Shown piece by piece: positions 1 through 9,923 of a DNA stretch of 64,000 nucleotides. This DNA is from Ensifer sp. PDNC004. GTDB lineage: Bacteria; Pseudomonadota; Alphaproteobacteria; Rhizobiales; Rhizobiaceae. The notes below the pieces were generated by a model. That model had not been told where the DNA came from. It made no database searches and worked only from the letters and a program-made list of their open reading frames with translations. How positions within the stretch are numbered: position 1 is the stretch's first letter; every line of letters begins with the position of its first letter. The stretch covers positions 2,666,001 to 2,730,000 of the forward strand of contig NZ_CP070353.1 in NCBI RefSeq assembly GCF_016919405.1, read 5' to 3'. Position numbers and translations under genes: made by a program.

Positions 1-349
1 TCGCGAACGTGATGTTGGACGGCATGTTGAGGATGATGCGGTCGCCGGCGCGGGTGACCGATACGCCGGTACCCTGCAGCTGGGCGCGCAGTTCGGCTTC
101 CTGGTTGTCCATGTAGTTGCCGATCAGGCCGCCGCCGAGACCGCCGATTGCGGCGCCGACGAGGGCCGAGTCACGCCGTCCTGCTGCACTGCCGCCAACC
201 AGCAGACCGGTTGCCGCGCCGAGGCCTGCGCCGATCAGCGCGCCACCGGCGGTGTTCGACATCTTCTGTTCGCCCGTATAGGGATCGGTGGTGGTGCATC
301 CCGAAAGATAGATGGCCGCGACAGCCAGAATGGCGCATTTCTTGATCAT
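1..349 (-). CDS. Glycine-zipper / OmpA-type lipoprotein (partial)
   Basis: Only the first 116 codons are in the window; the gene reads leftward and runs off at base 1. The N-terminus (MIKKCAILAVAAIYLSGC) is a lipoprotein signal peptide with lipobox LSGC, so Cys18 should be lipidated and the protein membrane-anchored, probably in the outer membrane. Residues ~33-80 form a glycine-zipper stretch (GGALIGAGLGAATG, GAAIGGLGGGLIGNYMD). The last visible residues (VTRAGDRIILNMPSNITF) look like the first strand of an OmpA peptidoglycan-binding domain, as in YiaD-type proteins; that the missing part is an OmpA domain is inference. It diverges from exoD across about 200 bases in which I see no other gene. 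Confidence 0.8.
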   Translation of the reverse strand, partial: MIKKCAILAVAAIYLSGCTTTDPYTGEQKMSNTAGGALIGAGLGAATGLLVGGSAAGRRDSALVGAAIGGLGGGLIGNYMDNQEAELRAQLQGTGVSVTRAGDRIILNMPSNITFA

Positions 350-552
350 GGAATCAGTTGTCCCCATTGGTGCTCGAAGTTGCTTCATACTAGCGATTGC
401 GGCAGGAAGATGAAGAGGCGTCCCATTCACGCCACGGTTTGCCGGCAAATCCCGCTTCTCCAGCGGCCGGCGTGGCCATCAGGGCACACAATAACCGATC
501 CTTCACACGCTCTTGATAGGACGGGCATCCAAGAAAAGAGAGGCAAGCTCCC

Positions 553-1191
553 ATGGCAATCGAGTTCGGCGACACGCAACGCAGTCTCAGCGACACGCTC
601 AACGGCATGATTGCCTCGATCCGCGGCGAGACGATCACGCTGCGTGAACTGATGGCGGAAATCGGCGAGCAGGGTTTCCTGCTGCTGTGCGCCCTGCTGA
701 CGCTGCCGTTTCTGCTGCCGGTGTCGATCCCGGGCGTCAGCACCGTCTTCGGCGCGGCGATCATCCTGATTTCCGTATCGGTCACGCTCAATCGCCTGCC
801 GTGGATGCCGCAGCGCATTCTCGATCGCCGGATCGAAACCGAGAAGCTGGTGCCGACGCTGCAAAAAGGCGCGGATATCGTTTCCAAGCTCGACCGCTAT
901 GTCCGCCCGCGTCTCGGCTTCCTGACGCAGGGCGCGCTGATGAACCGCTTCAACGGCCTGATGATCATGGCCGGCGGCATCCTGCTGATGTTTCCATTGG
1001 GCCTGATCCCGCTGTCGAACACGCTGCCTGGGATCGCGATCCTGCTGCTCTCGCTCGGCATCATCCAGCGTGACGGACTGATGGTGGCTGGCGGCTATCT
1101 CTTCCTCGTCGCGACGACGGTCTATTTCACGGTGCTTGCCTATATGGCCTTTGCCGCCGGCCAGGGCCTGTCGACGTTCTTCGTTTCCTGA
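553..1191 (+). CDS. exoD: ExoD family membrane protein
   Basis: A 212-residue protein of the ExoD family (Pfam ExoD). ExoD was described in Sinorhizobium meliloti as needed for normal exopolysaccharide production and nodule invasion; its biochemical role is unknown. The N-terminal ~35 residues are soluble (SLSDTLNGMIASIRGETITLRELM). Hydrophobic segments follow around residues 40-80 (LLLCALLTLPFLLPVSIPGV, then AAIILISVSV), 135-170 (LMIMAGGILLMFPLGLIPLS, IAILLLSLGI) and 175-205. Length matches the family (~200 aa). The start ATG lies shortly after an AGAGAGGCAA ribosome-binding stretch. A rho-independent terminator follows the stop. Its position a few kb from lepA resembles the S. meliloti arrangement as I recall it. 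Confidence 0.85.
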   Translation: MAIEFGDTQRSLSDTLNGMIASIRGETITLRELMAEIGEQGFLLLCALLTLPFLLPVSIPGVSTVFGAAIILISVSVTLNRLPWMPQRILDRRIETEKLVPTLQKGADIVSKLDRYVRPRLGFLTQGALMNRFNGLMIMAGGILLMFPLGLIPLSNTLPGIAILLLSLGIIQRDGLMVAGGYLFLVATTVYFTVLAYMAFAAGQGLSTFFVS

Positions 1192-1218
1192 CGCGCGTTC
1201 GCATCGGAAGCATGGATC

Positions 1219-1244
1219 GGCCCGGCTGACTGCCGGGCCTTTTT
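1219..1244 (+). terminator. Rho-independent terminator after exoD
   Basis: GGCCCGGC (1219-1226), loop TGACT, then GCCGGGCC (1232-1239), directly followed by TTTTT. A perfect 8-bp GC stem with a U-run, 28 bases past the exoD stop. Confidence 0.85.
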
Positions 1245-1306
1245 CGTTCCAGCCCTCTGTTACATGCAATTCCGGACGGAAAACCGCTGCAACTGCTGGA
1301 ACGGCC

Positions 1307-1654
1307 CTAGGCAGCCAGCCCGCCGAAGGCCCGGTAGCTGGCGAAATCGGTTCGGATGCCGAGCGTCTTCATCAGTGCCTCGCGATCGAGGCCGAGCTGG
1401 CGGTCGAACTCGATCAGCGCGGCTGCGACCTTGGGCGCGACGTCGGCACTCGCGAATTCGATCATGGTGATGAAATCGAACTGGCCGGGACCGGCATGCT
1501 GCTCCAGGAACAGGTCTTTCACATAACCATCCTGCTTGCGAATGACGGCCAGCGTCTTGTCGACCAGTTCGACGAACTGCGGCCGCGCTTCCGCCGGCAC
1601 GGTGTATTTGTTGATGCGGTAAAGCGGCGCCACGCTATTTGACTGATTGCTCAC
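1307..1654 (-). CDS. Antibiotic biosynthesis monooxygenase (ABM) fold protein
   Basis: A 115-residue protein with one ABM/ferredoxin-like domain: LYRINKYTVPAEARPQFVEL opens the first strand, and the FDFITMIEFASAD segment matches the later strand. Family members include YgiN-type quinol monooxygenases and IsdG-like heme enzymes, usually dimers; the substrate here cannot be told. The start is placed at GTG 1654 (VSNQSNSVAP...) because a GAGGAAAAG ribosome-binding site lies just upstream. The frame stays open to 1744, but the extra 30 residues are not family-like. It is convergent with exoD and has no obvious operon partner. Confidence 0.65.
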   Translation of the reverse strand: MSNQSNSVAPLYRINKYTVPAEARPQFVELVDKTLAVIRKQDGYVKDLFLEQHAGPGQFDFITMIEFASADVAPKVAAALIEFDRQLGLDREALMKTLGIRTDFASYRAFGGLAA

Positions 1655-1753
1655 AGCTCTTTTCCTCTGATCTCTTTTGAACGAGAGCAGTCGTACCACC
1701 TCAAGTAAAGTTGAGGTCAATAGCGGCAGGCGCATTTTTCCCAATGCTGACCT

Positions 1754-2779
1754 TTAGCCAGAAATACCCTTCAGCACATTGGCGACGTTGAGGCCGATTT
1801 CCGGTACGCCGTAGCCGCCCTCCATGCAGACGACGACCGGCAGGCCGGTGCGCTGCAGCGCTTCACCCATGCGCAGATAATCTTCGGATTTCAGTCGGAA
1901 GAACGAGATCGGGTCGCGCTCGAAGGTATCGACGCCGAGCGAGACGACCAGGGCTTCGGCACCGAAGGCCTCGATGCGCGAGAGCGCATCGGCCATCGCC
2001 GCCGACCAGGCGTCAAACAGCGTGCCGCGCGGCAGCGGATAGTTCTTCGTCGTGCCGAGCCCGGCGCCGGCGCCCTCCTCGTCGGCAAAGCCGAGGAAGT
2101 GCGGAAAGGCCTCGACGGGGTCGCCATGCAGCGAGGCGAAGTAGACGTCGCCGCGCTCGTAGAAGATATCCTGGGTGCCGTTGCCATGGTGGAAATCGAC
2201 GTCGAGCACGGCGACGTTCTGGGCACCATGATCCCTTAGGCGCTGGGCGGCGCAGGCGGCGTTGTTGATGAAGGAATAGCCGCCATAGAGATCGATCGCC
2301 GCATGATGGCCGGGCGGGCGGCAGAGCGCGAAGGCGGCACGGTTGCCGGCATGGATGTGGTCGGCGGCCGAGATGGCGCAATCCATCGCGGCGCGCGCGG
2401 CCGCATAGGTACCCTCGGTGATCGCCGTTTCCGCCGCGAAGGAATAGTAGCCGAGCGCGCCGTCGATGTCCCTCGGCGGCCGCTGGCGCATGCGCCGCGC
2501 CGGAAAGCAGGCCGGAATCGCCTCGCCGCGGTAGCCATCGGCGACCCAGCGGGACCAGGCGGTTTCGAGGAAGTCGAGATAATCGGGCGCATGCAGCTTG
2601 AGGGCGACATCGAGACCGTGACGCTCGGGTGCCACGACATCTTTGAAGCCCGCTTCCTTGACCGCCGCCAATATCCATTCGGCACGAAACGGCGCCTCGA
2701 AAGGCGGCACAAGTTCGCCGCCGAAAAGCTCGGTCTTGGCGTCACGGAGCTTGTGGTCTTCGGTGTAATAGATGCGCAT
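1754..2779 (-). CDS. Acetylpolyamine amidohydrolase (class II histone deacetylase family)
   Basis: A 341-residue Zn-dependent deacetylase, the same length as acetylpolyamine amidohydrolase (APAH) of Mycoplana ramosa. All catalytic residues known for APAH are visible at the same numbering: His158-His159 (CRPPGHHA), zinc ligands Asp195 and His197 (LDVDFHHGNGTQ) and Asp284 (SLGVDTFERDP), and Tyr323 (CMEGGYG). It should remove acetyl groups from acetylated putrescine, cadaverine, spermidine or similar amides in the cytosol; the exact substrate is inference. It is transcribed alone, upstream of a palindrome-rich 177-bp gap. The ATG at 2779 follows a CAGGATACTCCC stretch with only a modest ribosome-binding site. 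Confidence 0.88.
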   Translation of the reverse strand: MRIYYTEDHKLRDAKTELFGGELVPPFEAPFRAEWILAAVKEAGFKDVVAPERHGLDVALKLHAPDYLDFLETAWSRWVADGYRGEAIPACFPARRMRQRPPRDIDGALGYYSFAAETAITEGTYAAARAAMDCAISAADHIHAGNRAAFALCRPPGHHAAIDLYGGYSFINNAACAAQRLRDHGAQNVAVLDVDFHHGNGTQDIFYERGDVYFASLHGDPVEAFPHFLGFADEEGAGAGLGTTKNYPLPRGTLFDAWSAAMADALSRIEAFGAEALVVSLGVDTFERDPISFFRLKSEDYLRMGEALQRTGLPVVVCMEGGYGVPEIGLNVANVLKGISG

Positions 2780-2830
2780 GGGAGTATCCTGAGATGGAAA
2801 CGGACGGGTGCCAGCACCCTACCCCAGGTT

Positions 2831-2903
2831 TCGAGGTTGGCAACCTCGCGACGGTCAGCCCGTGCCTCGTGCATGTCCTCTCGCCCCGCAAGCGGGGAGA
2901 GGG
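2831..2903. repeat. Tandem palindromes, RIME-like intergenic element
   Basis: Two hairpins stand side by side in the gap between the amidohydrolase and the GNAT. CGAGGTTG-G-CAACCTCG spans ~2832-2848. CCTCT-CG-CCCCGC-AA-GCGGGG-AGAGG spans ~2877-2902. The second core (CCCCGCAAGCGGGGAGA) is the kind of palindrome seen in rhizobial intergenic repeats such as RIME. No second copy occurs in this window, so membership in that family is inference. Confidence 0.4.
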
Positions 2904-2956
2904 TTAGTCCTCCGGTTAAACCGAGGAGAGCGGAAAATCCCACCAATGCAACTGCT

Positions 2957-3484
2957 CTAGGCCGCGATCCGCTTGTAGAAGAACGTCGTGGCGCAGAGGC
3001 CGCCTTCCGGCCACATGGCATAATCCGGGATGACTCCGACGCGCTCCCAGCCGAGGCGCGGATAGATCGCCTCGGCATCGCTGCCGGTCGCGGTATCGAG
3101 CACCAGCAGCGTCTTGCCACGAGTAGCAGCCTCGCGCTCGACCGCGTCCATCAGCCGGCGCGCCAGGCCTTTGCCGCGAGCGTCGCGATGCACCAGCAGC
3201 TTCTTCAGGTCGCCGCGATGCGGCTGGTTCGGCATCTGCGCGACGCCGACCTGCACCGTACCGAGGATGCGGCCGGCAACCTCGGCAACCATCAGCAGCG
3301 TCTCACCGCCGGCAACCGCCTCGGCGACGCCTCGCCAGTAGGCGAGTGCCGCTTCCGGCGGATAGGGCTGCATGAAACCAACCGAGGCGCCGCCCTCGAC
3401 GCAATCGGACAGCACCTCGGCAAGCGCCGGGATGGCCTCGCGGGTCTGGGCTTCATCGAGCAGGCGGATCTGAATATCGGACAT
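2957..3484 (-). CDS. GNAT family N-acetyltransferase
   Basis: A 175-residue GCN5-related acetyltransferase. The central motif A is clear: GTVQVGVAQMPNQPHRGDLK, then LLVHRDARGKGLARRLMDAV, the acetyl-CoA pyrophosphate loop. It is followed by RGKTLLVLDTATGSDAEAIY and LGWERVGVIPDYAMWPEGG. The acceptor is unknown. ATG 3484 (MSDIQIRLLDEAQTR) is chosen because AAGG lies 7 bases upstream; a TTG at 3490 overlaps the stop of the regulator gene. It is downstream of and practically fused in transcription with the XRE-cupin regulator, so the two likely form an operon. Confidence 0.8.
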   Translation of the reverse strand: MSDIQIRLLDEAQTREAIPALAEVLSDCVEGGASVGFMQPYPPEAALAYWRGVAEAVAGGETLLMVAEVAGRILGTVQVGVAQMPNQPHRGDLKKLLVHRDARGKGLARRLMDAVEREAATRGKTLLVLDTATGSDAEAIYPRLGWERVGVIPDYAMWPEGGLCATTFFYKRIAA

Positions 3485-3486
3485 GG

Positions 3487-4080
3487 TCAAACCTTGGTGC
3501 GGCAGAGGATGACGGCATAGTGAGCCGGCTCATCGTGGGGGTTATGGAAGATGTGGCCCGCTTCCAGCCCCATGAACAGGCAGTCCCCAGGCTCGAGCGA
3601 ATGGAAGCCGGATGCGGTCGTCATTTCGAGCCGCCCGGAAAACAGCCAGAGATGCTGGGTGATGCCGCGATCAGAGGGTTGCCGCTCGAAGACGACGCGG
3701 GCACCGGGCGGAAACTCGACCTCGACGATATCGATCGGCGAGCCAAGACCGTCCGGGGAGACGGAGCGGCGCAGATAGCCGGATTCCGGATCGCGCCAGA
3801 GCCGCTGATTGGCGCGCCTGGCAAGCGGTGATGCCTCCTCGGCTTCGAAGGCAAAGAGCGCAGAAAGGGTAGTCGAGAGCGCGCTGCAAAGCTTGGCAAG
3901 AAGCTGGGCGGTCGGGCTCGCCTCGCCGCGCTCGATGCGCGAGATCATCGCCCGGCTGACGCCGGAGCTTGAGGCGAGCTCGTCGAGCGTCAGGTTCAGT
4001 TGCGTCCGCAGCGTGCGAATGCGCTCGCCGATGGCATGTTCGAGGGGGGCAGTCACGTTTTCCATTATTTGAGATTGCAT
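3487..4080 (-). CDS. XRE-family transcriptional regulator with C-terminal cupin domain
   Basis: A 197-residue regulator. Residues ~15-75 are a Cro/CI-type helix-turn-helix (IRTLRTQLNLTLDELASSSG, SRAMISRIERGEASPTAQLL). Residues ~105-195 are a cupin_2 sensing domain (SDRGITQHLWLFSGRLEM, LEPGDCLFMGLEAGHIFHNP), where small ligands or metals bind in relatives. It controls, by inference, itself and the downstream GNAT gene. A TATATA lies a few bases before the ATG at 4080, so the message may have almost no leader; ATG 4065 (MENVTAPLEH) is the alternative start. A direct repeat lies just upstream (4099-4116). Confidence 0.82.
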   Translation of the reverse strand: MQSQIMENVTAPLEHAIGERIRTLRTQLNLTLDELASSSGVSRAMISRIERGEASPTAQLLAKLCSALSTTLSALFAFEAEEASPLARRANQRLWRDPESGYLRRSVSPDGLGSPIDIVEVEFPPGARVVFERQPSDRGITQHLWLFSGRLEMTTASGFHSLEPGDCLFMGLEAGHIFHNPHDEPAHYAVILCRTKV

Positions 4081-4098
4081 TTCTTATATAGTGGAGTC

Positions 4099-4116
4099 AA
4101 GACTGAGAAAGACTGA
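4099..4116. promoter_or_regulatory. Direct repeat, candidate operator of the XRE-cupin regulator
   Basis: AAGACTGA occurs at 4099-4106 and again at 4109-4116, a 10-bp period that puts both copies on one DNA face. It lies 19 bases before the regulator ATG, next to the TATATA on the opposite strand. Its role as an autoregulatory site is inference. Confidence 0.35.
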
Positions 4117-4284
4117 AAATACAGGCATGCGATGCCGCATTGGCGACAGCGCGACACGGGTGTTTCGGCTATGGTGGCGGCTTCGGGCGCTGAAACGAGA
4201 AAAGCTTTCACTTCAATACTTTAGACGGCCCTCATCCATCACGCCGGCGCACCCGCACGGGCGGCCTCCATCGACAGGTTGGAC

Positions 4285-5526
4285 ATGACCAAGCAGCCCT
4301 CCTCGCTGACCTCGATCGCCAGCATCGTCGCCTCGATGACGGCGGTCGCGATCGGCAACGGCATGATGCTCGCCTATGTGCCCTTCGCGCTGACGCGCTC
4401 GGACGCACCGGACTGGGTGCCGGGGGCTGCTGTCACGATGATTGCCTTTGGCGGACTGATCGGCTGCGTCATCGCTGGGCCGATGATCCGCCGCGTCGGC
4501 CATGCGCGCGCCTTTTCCTGCTCGATGGCGCTCGTCATCCTCTCGGCCCTGACGATCGCGCTCGGCATGCATCCGCTGCTGTGGGTGCTTGCGCGCGGCC
4601 TCTATGGCGCATCCGGCAACACCAATTTCATCATCGCCCAGAGCTGGCTCAACCATGCGAGCGAAAACCACTGGCGCGGCAAGGCGATGGCGCTGTTCTA
4701 CATGGCCTATGTCATCGGGCTCGGCACCGGCGCCTGGCTGTTCGGGCAGATCCCGGCCGATGGCAACCTGCCGCCGCTCATCACGATCTTCTTCACCGCC
4801 CTTGCCCTTCTGCCGATCGGGCTTACGCGCCTGCCGACACCGCCGGAGCCGGCCAAGGTCAGCATCGACATCCCGATGGTCTGGCGCAATTCCCCCGTCG
4901 CCTTCATCGGCGTACTCGCCGCCGGCGGCCTTTCGATGGTGGTGCAAGGCTTCACGCCGATCTATGCGGCCGCCAACAATGTCAGCCAGGGCGACGTCGC
5001 CAACCTGATGTTCGTCATGCAGTTCGGCCTCATCGCCATCCAGTATCCGATGGGGACGCTGTCGGACCGGATCGACCGGCGCCTGGTGCTGATCGGCACG
5101 TGCCTGCTGATCCTTGCTGCCGGCTTTTTCGCGCTGTCGGCCTCCTTCAGCAATCTGCTCCTGCTCATGCTGGTCTTTGCGCTCTTTGCCGGTGCGGTCG
5201 AGACCGTCTATTCGATCGCCAATGCGCACGCCAACGACCGCACGGATCCGGCCGATTTCGTGCCGCTTGCCAGCACCATGCTGGTCGCCTGGTCGATCGC
5301 CGCAACCGTCGTGCCGATGCTGGTAACGCTGCTGACACCGGTGTTCGGGCAGCGCACGTTCATCTATGCGGCGATGGTCGTTGCCGCCCTTTATGCCTTC
5401 TTCGTGCTGCTCAGGTTGCGCAAACGCGATGAGGTGCCGGCGGCCGAGCGCGAGAGCTTCGAGATCAGGAGTGCGCAGGTGCCCAATGCCGGCGCGCTCG
5501 TCGATGCGGAGGCGAGTGCCGAATAG
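4285..5526 (+). CDS. MFS transporter (YcaD-like, 12 TM)
   Basis: A 413-residue major facilitator. About 12 hydrophobic segments are visible, with the MFS signature loop between TM2 and TM3 (GPMIRRVGHARAF) and its counterpart in the second half (GTLSDRIDRRLVL). Motifs YGASGNTNFIIAQSWLNHAS and GTGAWLFGQ in TM4-5 resemble YcaD-type permeases; the substrate is unknown. ATG 4285 follows ACAGG by 6 bases; a TTG two codons earlier is the alternative. It is divergent from the XRE-cupin/GNAT pair and followed 61 bases later by lepA. A 204-base gap precedes it. Confidence 0.82.
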   Translation: MTKQPSSLTSIASIVASMTAVAIGNGMMLAYVPFALTRSDAPDWVPGAAVTMIAFGGLIGCVIAGPMIRRVGHARAFSCSMALVILSALTIALGMHPLLWVLARGLYGASGNTNFIIAQSWLNHASENHWRGKAMALFYMAYVIGLGTGAWLFGQIPADGNLPPLITIFFTALALLPIGLTRLPTPPEPAKVSIDIPMVWRNSPVAFIGVLAAGGLSMVVQGFTPIYAAANNVSQGDVANLMFVMQFGLIAIQYPMGTLSDRIDRRLVLIGTCLLILAAGFFALSASFSNLLLLMLVFALFAGAVETVYSIANAHANDRTDPADFVPLASTMLVAWSIAATVVPMLVTLLTPVFGQRTFIYAAMVVAALYAFFVLLRLRKRDEVPAAERESFEIRSAQVPNAGALVDAEASAE

Positions 5527-5587
5527 CCTGATTTATAGTGAACGAAGCCTTCATTTCCCGCTTTGCGGCAGTTGAAGGCACTGCTAT

Positions 5588-7423
<1,836 letters not shown>

Positions 7424-7451
7424 GCGGTAGCGCCACATGTTTCTACGTTTG

Positions 7452-7479
7452 AAAGGGCGGCCCTCGGGTCGCCCTTTTT
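7452..7479 (+). terminator. Rho-independent terminator after lepA
   Basis: AAAGGGCG (7452-7459), loop GCCCTCGGGT, CGCCCTTT (7470-7477), with the T-run at 7475-7479. It lies 29 bases past the lepA stop and between convergent genes. Confidence 0.85.
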
Positions 7480-7522
7480 GGTTTGTGGCCACCAGTCGCA
7501 GCTGCCCGTTACCTCGCCAAAC

Positions 7523-8989
7523 CTATTCCGGCAGCTTCTTCGGCAGCCAGAGCCAGGCAATGATACCCAATGCGAGCAGCGACAATGCGCCGACGCCGGC
7601 TGCGATGTGGAGGCCGGTGAGGAAGGCGTCCTTGGCCTGCAGCACCGCTTCGGAAGCAAGGTCCGGCTTATCAAGGGTTTCGTTGAGCGTGCCGGCGACG
7701 CCGGGGCCGAGCAGGCGGAAGCTGAGGGCGGCCAGTGAGCCGAGCAGCGTGATGCCAAGCGCGTTGCCGAGTTCGTTGCTGGTTTCGGCGATCGAGCCCG
7801 CGGCACCGGCGCGTTCAGCAGGCACGGCCGACACGGCGATCTCGGCGACGAGGCTGAAGGAGAGGCCGTAGCCGATGCCCGCAACCACCGTCGAGGCGAT
7901 GAGCGCTGCCACGCCCGCTTCGGTGCTCGTGAAAAGCAGCAGGGAGAGGCCGGCTGCGATCAGGAGATGCGTGGCGACAAGCGCCCTTTTGCGGCCGACC
8001 GCATCGACGATGCGCGCCGTCCCGACGCAGGTCGCCATCAGCACGACAGCGCCCGGCAAGGTCAAAAGTGCCGCGGTAAAAACATCGAAGCCCAGAACCG
8101 ATTGCAGATAGATGCCCGAGAGGTAACCGACCGCCGACCAGACGACCAGCGGCAGGAGGCCGGTGAGAATGGCGATGGAAAAGATGCGGTCCCGGAACAG
8201 GCCGAGGTCGAGCAGCGGATAGGCGATCCGCGTTTGCCTGCGAAGAAACAACGCGATGGCGAGGACGCCGACGATCCCGGAGAGCGTCTGGAGCGGCGTG
8301 AAGCCGTAGGCGGCCGCGGTCTTCAGCGAATAGGTGGTGAGCAGGATACCGGCAAAGGACAGGACAAGGCTTGGCAGGTCAATGCGGCCATAGGTCGTGG
8401 AGCGCACCTCGCGAAGCAGAATGGGTGCGGCGACCAGGAAGCCGAGCACGACGGGAACGTTGATCAGGAACACCACGCCCCACTCGAGCCGCTGCAAAAG
8501 GATGCCGCCGATCACCGGACCGATGGCGAAGCCGGCCGCAAAGGTGGCAGCGAAGATGCCGATCGCCTGCGCCCGCAGTCGCGGATCCGGAAACAGCGCA
8601 CTGACGATTGCGAGCCCCGAGGGCAGCAATGTCGCGCCGCCGAGCCCCATCAGTGCCCGCGAGGCGATCAGCACCATGGGCGACTGCGAAAAGGCGGCAC
8701 CAAGAGATCCAGCACCGAAGATCACCGCGCCGATCATGATCAGCCTCAATCGGCCGTAACGATCGCCGATATTGCCGAAGGCAATCAGCAGCGAACCGAC
8801 GACGAAACCGTAGATATCGAGGATCCAGAGCGCCTGGTCGGCGGTGGGTAAGAGAGCCGAGGTCACGCGCGGCATGGCGAGATAGAGGATGGAGCCATCC
8901 ATGGCCACGATGAGGACCAGTGGCAGCACGGCGATGAGGCCGAGCCATGCGCTTCGGCCTTGGGAGTGAGGGAGTGAGACGTCAGTCAT
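7523..8989 (-). CDS. DHA2-family MFS drug efflux transporter (14 TM, SmvA/QacA-like)
   Basis: A 488-residue MFS protein with about 14 hydrophobic segments, the DHA2 (EmrB/QacA/SmvA) pattern. N-terminal TM1 contains IVAMDGSILYLAMPRVTSAL, where the Asp in TM1 is typical of this family. The A-loop reads GNIGDRYGRLRL, and motif C is visible in TM5 (AAGFAIGPVIGGILLQRLEW). It should pump cationic or other drugs out by proton exchange; the substrate is inference. It is divergent from a TetR regulator, with a 29-bp palindrome in between, so it is very likely the regulator's target. Confidence 0.88.
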   Translation of the reverse strand: MTDVSLPHSQGRSAWLGLIAVLPLVLIVAMDGSILYLAMPRVTSALLPTADQALWILDIYGFVVGSLLIAFGNIGDRYGRLRLIMIGAVIFGAGSLGAAFSQSPMVLIASRALMGLGGATLLPSGLAIVSALFPDPRLRAQAIGIFAATFAAGFAIGPVIGGILLQRLEWGVVFLINVPVVLGFLVAAPILLREVRSTTYGRIDLPSLVLSFAGILLTTYSLKTAAAYGFTPLQTLSGIVGVLAIALFLRRQTRIAYPLLDLGLFRDRIFSIAILTGLLPLVVWSAVGYLSGIYLQSVLGFDVFTAALLTLPGAVVLMATCVGTARIVDAVGRKRALVATHLLIAAGLSLLLFTSTEAGVAALIASTVVAGIGYGLSFSLVAEIAVSAVPAERAGAAGSIAETSNELGNALGITLLGSLAALSFRLLGPGVAGTLNETLDKPDLASEAVLQAKDAFLTGLHIAAGVGALSLLALGIIAWLWLPKKLPE

Positions 8990-9084
8990 TGGGCACTAAT
9001 CCTTTGCAAACGGCACGCGTCGGCATGCCGCTTGGGCCGCCGCCCGTGAGGAGGCGGATGGTTGCGGTTGGGAGATATCTTCTA

Positions 9085-9113
9085 TATACTTAAGGTAAGT
9101 TACTTTTGGTATA
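9085..9113. promoter_or_regulatory. 29-bp inverted repeat, candidate TetR operator
   Basis: The left arm TATACTTAAGGTAA (9085-9098) and right arm TTACTTTTGGTATA (9100-9113) are inverted repeats around G9099, matching at 11 of 14 positions. The right arm runs into TATAAT (9112-9117), a good -10 for the TetR gene, so binding would block that promoter. It lies between the TetR gene and the divergent efflux gene. Confidence 0.6.
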
Positions 9114-9130
9114 TAATGATGTCAAGCACC

Positions 9131-9733
9131 ATGGAAAGAGACACGGTCACCGCCAAACGCGTTCGCCTCACCCGCGAGCAGCGGCTACGCCAGCTGCTGG
9201 ACGTCGCCTGGAGGCTCGTGCGCGAGGAAGGGACCGATGTGCTGACGCTGCCGCGCCTGGCCGAGGAAGCGGCCGTCGCCAAGCCGGTCGTCTATGATCA
9301 TTTCGGAACACGCAACGGACTGCTCGCCGCGCTGTACCAGGATTTTGATGTGCGCCAGACGGTGGTGATGGACGCTGCCATTGCCGCGAGCGACCCAACG
9401 CTGGAAGCGACAGTCAGGACGATTGCCGCCTCCTATGTCGACTGCGTGCTCACGCAGGGCCGCGAGATGCCCGGCGTGCTGGCGGCCCTCGCCGGCTCGC
9501 CCGAGCTTGCGGCCGTCAAACGGGACTATCAGCTGGTCTATATCGAAAAGTGCCGAAAGGTGCTGGGCCCGTTCATCGGGCAGAGGGGCATCGCACAGGC
9601 CGGTTTCTGGGCAATGCTCGGTGCAGCCGATGGCTTGTCCCACGCTGCAGCGACGGGCGAAATCACCGCCGACGAGGCTCAGGACGAGCTTTACGAGACG
9701 ATCATTGCCATGGTGAACAGAAGCAGCCGTTAG
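9131..9733 (+). CDS. TetR/AcrR-family transcriptional regulator
   Basis: A ~200-residue regulator. The N-terminal TetR helix-turn-helix spans residues ~12-60 (EQRLRQLLDVAWRLVREEGT, LPRLAEEAAVAKPVVYDHFG). The rest is an all-helical ligand-binding and dimerization domain (TIAASYVDCVLTQGREMPGV, AGFWAMLGAADGLSHAAATG). ATG 9131 (MERDTVTAKR) is preferred because TATAAT at 9112-9117 would place transcription start near 9124. ATGs at 9116 and 9119 would then be upstream of the message. It should repress itself and the divergent DHA2 pump through the palindrome at 9085-9113. Confidence 0.82.
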   Translation: MERDTVTAKRVRLTREQRLRQLLDVAWRLVREEGTDVLTLPRLAEEAAVAKPVVYDHFGTRNGLLAALYQDFDVRQTVVMDAAIAASDPTLEATVRTIAASYVDCVLTQGREMPGVLAALAGSPELAAVKRDYQLVYIEKCRKVLGPFIGQRGIAQAGFWAMLGAADGLSHAAATGEITADEAQDELYETIIAMVNRSSR

Positions 9734-9923
9734 AGCGGCACGCTTTCAAGAGGTGCCCTTTGCGAGCGTCGGCGCTCTTTTATCGCCGACGCCTCTCACC
9801 AAGGCGTGGGCCGATCTCCTCAAGACCGATCCACCCTATGATGTCAGCTGCCTCTCCGGACTGAACTTCAGGCCCGGCGATGAAGACCGGGAGGGTGGCG
9901 CTGCCAGAGCGGCAGTGCTCGCC

